Part shown: piece by piece, positions 60,001-64,000 of the stretch
Numbering within the stretch: the stretch's first letter is position 1
How the letters are laid out: each line of letters starts with the position of its first letter
DNA from: Aurantiochytrium sp. KH105
Taxonomy: Eukaryota > Sar > Bigyra > Thraustochytrida > Thraustochytriidae
Length of the DNA stretch: 64,000 nucleotides
Direction: 5' to 3'
Assembly (NCBI GenBank): GCA_003116975.1
Contig: BGKB01000055.1
Span: 310,001 to 374,000 of the forward strand
The notes under the pieces: model-generated
What the model saw: the letters and a program-made list of their open reading frames with translations, nothing else
Database searches by the model: none
What the model was told of the DNA's origin: nothing
Made by a program: the position numbers and the translations under genes

Positions 60001-60512
60001 GCCTGATGATGTGCGAGCGCGAGATCAAGGCACGATTGGTTGTGTAATGTTTCCATGGTCAAGTCCGCACCCCGCGCAAGTAAGAGACGAACAAGGTCTG
60101 GATTGTTACCCGTGCACGCCCAGTGCAACGCCGTGTAACCGAGTCCAGGATCCATGGCGTTGACATGAGCCCCCTTGTCGAGAAGCGTCATGACAATCTC
60201 AAGCTGCGCATTACTTTGCGCGTCTGGGAGGGAGCATGCTGCATGCAAGAGAGAAAAGCCGTAAGTTCCCTGCTTTTGGACCGCAGCAGCGACAGCAAGA
60301 GCCGTGGAAGCGGCGGCGGTGACAGTGACCTCTTCGTGAAGCTTGTGCTCGAGACGGTGATCTGCGTCTCGTCGTTCCACGTTCCGGGGACTCTGCTCAC
60401 GTTCGAGGCTGCCGGGTGCGGCCGCCAAGGCTTTGCGCAGCGCCGCGGCGTCGCATGTCAGCACCGCGGCTTCGGCGGCTTTATGCACGGCTGACTCTGA
60501 CGGAGGCAGCAT
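57021..60512 (-). CDS. Ankyrin-PH-IQ-PH-IQ-WW-CH-like scaffold protein, about 1163 aa
   Basis: The open frame begins at a GTG (60638), so I use the first in-frame ATG at 60512. The upstream 42 codons (AFIVRALAARCYT...) could be translated from an exon I cannot see. Ankyrin repeats lie at about residues 85-180 (GFSLLHAAC, GYTALHWAC, DLVRLLLARGADL). A first PH-like domain follows at ~225-315 (SRKWRDRFVGLS), then an IQ motif at ~318-336 (AIQTLWRGLRGRR). A Ser/Arg/Pro-rich linker comes next. A second PH domain lies at ~551-640 (GLTIWKGAVPLERASGK, AQAWVSFVREL), then IQ-like repeats at ~647 (LLQTHARGLLARQR). A WW-type motif lies near 720 (FFYCNTLTHTSQWTPP). The last ~110 residues (WANARLPAA...LPVLHLAQACCGYNVD) resemble a calponin-homology domain. 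Together these suggest a membrane- and calmodulin-linked cytoskeletal scaffold. PH and IQ calls are by motif; the CH call is weak. Confidence 0.8.
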   Translation of the reverse strand: MLPPSESAVHKAAEAAVLTCDAAALRKALAAAPGSLEREQSPRNVERRDADHRLEHKLHEEVTVTAAASTALAVAAAVQKQGTYGFSLLHAACSLPDAQSNAQLEIVMTLLDKGAHVNAMDPGLGYTALHWACTGNNPDLVRLLLARGADLTMETLHNQSCLDLALAHHQAAILHVLLTQQLEASHNRKDVHVRESDTSADLLRVLRTDLDPLVPARMLEQGRHYTSRKWRDRFVGLSRVADAIAIWRDAQAGDLAVHVFASDILCIRTHLRGQVGARVDLYRSASPRRLSLIFAIPDLARHFAGQCRSMAHVHCTIAAVAIQTLWRGLRGRRSMAFARSQRDQTVLVDSNNDGPISARPPNRMNEELGNPLARHTSAPQSSSARIPRANSRNTSPRGPLGPPSSPSLGLSRLKSFSRMRRMVSFGSTRSDSERSPSRGFSLARAETSGPQVVITNSPRSHANDLREPAQLNTSLSASRGGDSDSFQVDEDSSSQVFQDLSEDISSDQDLMMRAVLQVRAKRVSRVKNLVTGTPATKYVQKAQLVEASRKRGGLTIWKGAVPLERASGKTFVPFGNLLDARLALARGKDQDDEGRSFAIYRSGDGDFIHLVASSPDEAQAWVSFVRELIPREHRAALLLQTHARGLLARQRASRLRHVRRRSSSHRAPPPLPEPAMAPDMTPCEVWESALDAATNRVYLFKGPDRRATWAPKEWVKSKDPKRQLFFYCNTLTHTSQWTPPVEAPRAIESVVQAAHLGELLNVQVASLEAFAQLVLQDNTLVVQLAERVLPGLVQVPEDDLCDLEALRLAAWAAALYGAGPTSPSTLVFNENWITRVSASLLHVHNVRIIESYLALSSSKRQLDPFVKQAVQSPRSDVSLLRSIHLQVCDAAPLRWPDIAEQLDAMGCRLYPMQLEIVQSQTYCSRVAVCAWILVAKHPELIGPDKPGNLGRRDEMHAIRAWLNSLDKFRLAQVGAFTNLRDQDSATLARACESLFGAGASRVTSRAEILELLVAKRLWTKQSFPSPPPSLEFSLPTLWALLDAGARSSATPEDPVIIQWANARLPAASNVVSFEDPVHKTCLPVLHLAQACCGYNVDSVQISSSNRSHLTAKQAAVMALNTSARAGLFVLIPPRLLSTGNPFAVHIFFVHHYKRSLSVTSKSS

Positions 60513-60992
60513 GGGACCAGCCCGGCCACCTTGTTTGAGGTCTGGCTGGGTCTCTGCCAGCGGAAGGTATCCAAAAGAGGAGACCGAGGAAGACGAGGTG
60601 TAGCAACGTGCGGCAAGAGCACGCACGATGAAAGCCACTGTGCATGGTAAAGGGTCAAGAATTATAAAGTGGTCGTCTTGATTTCTTTCGTGATTTGCTG
60701 AAAATGGTCAACAATCCTTGTTTGTAAACTTCAAGAGCTAAAATAAAAAACGAAGGATTATTCCCGGGGAAAACACCGCAATATTTGTTCATTTCAGACG
60801 CGCTGACGTGCAACTGTTGGTGTCAATGCCCGTTCTTCTTCTGTCTTGTCTTGTCTCTTTTGCAAGTCAAAAGACCGCGTTTGGCGTTGACAAATTAAAC
60901 GTTTGACAGCAGGTTGATCATCGACATGAAGTCTATTGTCCAATCTGCATCGTATGGACCGGATGAAGCGAGAAGTTTGGATGTCCACCGAG
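60513..60992. other. Spacer between two minus-strand genes
   Basis: The promoter and 5' flank of the scaffold gene, with the 3' flank of the Myb-like gene at the right. It is A/T-rich around 60660-60800. An ATG in another frame at 60645 does not connect to the scaffold frame. Confidence 0.5.
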
Positions 60993-63029
60993 CTAAACTG
61001 GCTTATCGGTTGGCGCAGAAGCCCACAAATTCGCAGCAGCGTCAAGCTTGTGTTGCTGCTCGCTGGTGAGATCACCAAAATTGCCAGATGAAATGAGGGT
61101 GTGAACTGTTTCGGCAACGACTTGAACGTCTCGCTTGGCCCAGCGCTCGTATTGTAAGAGACGTTTCAGCTGCTTATCAATGGCTCGAGGTGGACGCTTG
61201 ATGCCACAAAAAAAGGAAGCATCACAGATGACACGTAGTTCGTGGCGCACAAAGACGCGAGCAACGTGCAAGAGCATATTGAGCTCTTCAAGTTTCCATC
61301 GACCCTTGGAATAGTCGGTTTTGTCTCCATCTTTGGCGTCCGAGGACTCTGCCGCGTGATGTTGCGAACCAGATTCGCCCATGCTTCCTGCAAAGTGCTC
61401 GCTTGATCTCTCTTTGGGGGACGATGCTGTTGGCCCGCTGCTCGTTCTTCGTGCAAGATTACTGCTGTCGTAGTGGCTGTTGCTGCTCGTGCTGCCAGTA
61501 CTGCTACTGTTGCTGTACAGTCTACCCTGAGGCATAAGCTGCGGTGCGCCCTTTGCACGATCTTGCTGTGAATGCGGTGGGGGGCGATAGTGTTGGTGTT
61601 GCTGCTGCTGCTGCTGCTGCGCCGGGTAGTACTCTTGAAGAGATCCGACGCCGTGCATGCTGCCGGCATAGCCTGTGTGCGAAGCGGGCATTCCCGGAAC
61701 ACGGGTGCCCACCAAAGGATCTGTGGACTCTGGGGGCATGTATGTGTATGGGTGCTGCAGATTGTGTGCAAGTGCTGCCGCGTTCATGGCTGTTGGTGAG
61801 GATGATGCGTTGTTTCGGAGCGTGACGAGACTCGAAGCGGAACTAATGGGGCGAATGGCAAAGGCAGGCTCGAGACTTTGAAAGTGAGCGTCTTCGGCTG
61901 ACCTTGCCCGTTGATTCCTCGACGGACCTGGGTGCGCGGCGGCGGCCTCGCTCGCTTGTGCATGCGCCTGCATTTCTTGCGCTGATGCATACGGTCGATT
62001 TCTTGGAGTAAATCCGGCATGGTGCCATGGTACGCCGGGAAAAGGCTCGTGACTGTAAGGGAGAGGGCTGAGACCAGCGGGAGACGGCGTGCCAGAGGGC
62101 GGGCCAAAGCTAAAGGCTGGCGAGAGCGACGGCGACGGCGACGGTCTACCGGCGTGCATCGCACCATATTCAGAAGATTGGTTCTGGTTCTGAAGACTTG
62201 CCTGATTATAATATTGAGCTTGGGCTTGGCGGTAGGCTTGCGGGTTTCTGGCATCTCCGTATTGACCAAGATCCCTATCTTGGCCAAAAGCGTTATCTGA
62301 CGCGACGACGGATGGCGCGCTGTATGTAGGAGGTGAGTGGGCCTGTTTTGAGGCAATGCGCCGAGAATCGGTTTTCTGCTTTTTTTGCGCAGTGTATGCC
62401 GCAAGGGGAGTGGGTGACAAAGAGGAAGACGATGACGAAGAGGATGATGATGATGAGGTGGAAGAAGAGGAAGAATTTGAAGAACTTGAAGAAGAAGAAG
62501 TAGTAGAACTGGAAGCTGGGGCCCACGGCAAGGCAGGTGCTGAGCTGCGACGATTTGCGAGCATCCCTGGCCCTGAGCTGACACGAGGCGTTGCACGAGA
62601 AGGCGGAGAACTGGAAGCGGAAAGCGGAGAGATGATCAGCGAGGGGTGCACGTCGACGCTTGGACTGTCCTGGTTTGTGGGCATTCTGGACGAGATGGAT
62701 GTTTCGGACGATTGTAAACGTTTTGAAGAAGAGGGGGAGGAGGAGGACGAAGACGAAGAAGCGGGCCTCGAGGCGCCGGTCCCTGGAGAGATGGGCGATA
62801 TTAAAGGCCCCGGCGAATGCTGCGTGGTTCGCGAGGCGCTGTGTCCGCTCTTTGCTTTTCGGGCAGCTGATGCTTTTGTTGAGGGGTTCGCTCTTTGTCG
62901 TTTGGTTGGTTTAAGGGCATTGGTGTTATCGCGTCGCTGGCGTTCTTTGGACGCGGAGTCGCCGGCCCCATCATTGAGGTCAAAGGTTAATGAGATCCAG
63001 TCGATCTCTTCCTCCTCGTTTTGACTCAT
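60993..63029 (-). CDS. Low-complexity protein with Myb/SANT-like C-terminal domain, 678 aa
   Basis: The open frame starts at a GTG, so the first ATG (MSQNEEEEIDWISLTFDLND) is used. That acidic opening is the only ordered-looking part of the N terminus. Residues ~20-560 are Ser/Pro/Gln-rich and disordered, with a poly-Ser tract of about 40 residues near 170-215, basic KPTKRQR- and KKQKTDSRR-type nuclear-localisation candidates, and a Gln/His run near 470. The last ~110 residues are folded and well conserved in appearance. GRWKLEELNMLLHVARVF, then FFCGIKRPPRAIDKQLKRLLQYERW, look like a Myb/SANT-type helix-turn-helix with spaced Trp residues. A nuclear DNA- or chromatin-binding regulator is the best guess, with an unusual domain. 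The frame is intact. Confidence 0.65.
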   Translation of the reverse strand: MSQNEEEEIDWISLTFDLNDGAGDSASKERQRRDNTNALKPTKRQRANPSTKASAARKAKSGHSASRTTQHSPGPLISPISPGTGASRPASSSSSSSSPSSSKRLQSSETSISSRMPTNQDSPSVDVHPSLIISPLSASSSPPSRATPRVSSGPGMLANRRSSAPALPWAPASSSTTSSSSSSSNSSSSSTSSSSSSSSSSSSLSPTPLAAYTAQKKQKTDSRRIASKQAHSPPTYSAPSVVASDNAFGQDRDLGQYGDARNPQAYRQAQAQYYNQASLQNQNQSSEYGAMHAGRPSPSPSLSPAFSFGPPSGTPSPAGLSPLPYSHEPFPGVPWHHAGFTPRNRPYASAQEMQAHAQASEAAAAHPGPSRNQRARSAEDAHFQSLEPAFAIRPISSASSLVTLRNNASSSPTAMNAAALAHNLQHPYTYMPPESTDPLVGTRVPGMPASHTGYAGSMHGVGSLQEYYPAQQQQQQQHQHYRPPPHSQQDRAKGAPQLMPQGRLYSNSSSTGSTSSNSHYDSSNLARRTSSGPTASSPKERSSEHFAGSMGESGSQHHAAESSDAKDGDKTDYSKGRWKLEELNMLLHVARVFVRHELRVICDASFFCGIKRPPRAIDKQLKRLLQYERWAKRDVQVVAETVHTLISSGNFGDLTSEQQHKLDAAANLWASAPTDKPV
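61599..61621 (-). repeat. CAG repeat coding a Gln run
   Basis: Seven or so CAG codons (minus strand) in the Myb-like gene encode a Gln run followed by His-Gln. Confidence 0.8.
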
Positions 63030-64000
63030 GCGCACGGGGGATGGCCAGCCAGGCTTGAGGCGAGACTTGGGGCTGGGCCTAGCGCAAGACTTGGCACGGC
63101 GAGGTGGGGTGGCTTGGTCAAGCCAGCCAGCGCGCCCCCCTCCCCTTTGCCGGCCTGGGCCGGCCTCCGTTCTGGTTCTGGTCGCCTCTGCGTGGCGCGA
63201 TTCGCCACCTAGGTTTTGTAACGTGTTAGTGTGAGCTAGGGAACGTGTGCGCCGCCTTCCGGAGATGTAATCTGCTTGGGTGGAAGGCAGCGTTGCAGGG
63301 CTGACTGGCTGGTCCAGAGGCCTGGAGCACAGACGGGCTTATGTATGTAGTATTTATGTATGCGTGTGTGCCCGCTTGCGTCCCCGCTTCTTTTCCTGTG
63401 ACCTTGCTTGCGTCCTCGCTCGCTCGCGAATCGTCGACCTGGCTCGGTTGGCACCTTGCTCGGCGGCTTCTTTCTTGCAGTTTCGACTGATGGATGGGTG
63501 GGTTGGTGATTGCAGGCTGGCGTCTCTCGGCGTGTCGTGCCGTGTGCGGGCTCGCTCGCTGTCGCCGCTGTGTCTGCGTCGAAACCTGCAACAAAGCAAC
63601 CCTGAACTGCTGTCCTCGCGGCCCGCTTCCCGCTTGCTTCCTTGGCGCTGCTGTCCTTGTTCTCGCTTGCTTGCTTGCTTGCTTGTAACGCGGGCAAGTC
63701 CGTGAACGTGAGTTCGTTCAGTCGCTCGTTCGTTAGTTGCGCTTCGCACGCTGCGCCGCGTGCTCGCTTTCTTTGGTAGAGAGGTCGCTTGAATAACCCC
63801 CGTCCTAGATGGGGGTGTGCGCTCGCAAAGGCAAGGTCGCGAGCTCACTCACACTGTCACCACCAGTCAGCTCACGAAGCGCCGTTTCTGTCCGAGTGCG
63901 AAAGCGAGTCGAGGCAAAGGGGCGGAAGCAAGACAACGAGCGCGCTTGTTCTATCCACGTATGCGCCGCTCTCGAGCGCGCACGCGCGCAGAGTCTTCGG
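63030..64000. other. Right-edge flank, no supported gene
   Basis: The upstream flank of the Myb-like gene. Open frames are Arg/Ala/Ser-rich and overlap on both strands. A GCTT repeat is listed separately. A gene could begin beyond the window edge. Confidence 0.5.
63664..63685. repeat. GCTT tetranucleotide repeat
   Basis: Five perfect GCTT units, about 640 bases upstream of the Myb-like gene's start. Confidence 0.8.

Noticed and set aside
62356..63024. 222-codon plus-strand frame rich in Asp/Glu
   Set aside because: It is the complement of the poly-Ser tract in the Myb-like gene, since Ser codons read backwards give acidic codons.

Overview
This window reads as nuclear DNA from a unicellular eukaryote with few introns. 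The splicing factor SF3B3 sits in one uninterrupted 3.7 kb frame. Two genes can be rebuilt only by removing a short GT-AG intron with a GTACGT donor and a CTAAC branch site. There are multidomain signalling proteins (ankyrin/PH/IQ/WW), phosducin-like and acyl-CoA-binding domains, and gene flanks full of tetranucleotide repeats. The style fits a stramenopile, and I lean towards a thraustochytrid. That placement is inference from gene content and architecture, not a database result.

Layout. 1-2504 is repeat-rich and holds no gene I can support. 2505-13863 carries an orphan membrane protein (+), a small spliced coiled-coil protein (-), a large polytopic membrane protein with a VTT/DedA-like core (+), SF3B3 (-) and an orphan secreted protein (+). 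A ~160 bp tandem repeat and a GC-rich stretch follow. 15903-17237 is a spliced SLC10/BASS-type transporter (+). 17637-20531 (-) is a four-domain fusion: two acyl-CoA-binding domains, a reductase domain and an SDR domain, most likely a fatty acyl-CoA reductase.

21606-48434 (-) is the dominant feature, nearly 27 kb of almost uninterrupted coding frame. The upstream part (6853 codons) has a midasin/dynein-type hexad of AAA modules, a long helical region and ASH/MSP-like beta domains. It ends at a single TAG. The same frame continues for 2088 more codons and carries four von Willebrand A domains with MIDAS motifs. Whether this is one protein of about 8900 residues or two abutting genes is the main open question.

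49772-52302 holds a divergent pair matching CobS and CobT, two enzymes of cobalamin nucleotide-loop assembly. They share a ~260 bp intergenic region, a bacterial-style functional pairing in a eukaryotic context that suggests B12 remodelling. Downstream are a phosducin-like (PDCL3/PhLP2) chaperone cofactor (-), a 2 kb repeat-rich spacer with six copies of a 16 bp palindrome, a glycerophosphodiester phosphodiesterase (+), an ankyrin/PH/IQ/WW/CH-like scaffold (-) and a low-complexity protein with a Myb-like C terminus (-). The last ~1 kb has no supported gene.

Start sites were moved to the first ATG wherever the open frame began at a non-ATG codon. Domain calls rest on motifs read by eye, and residue positions are approximate.
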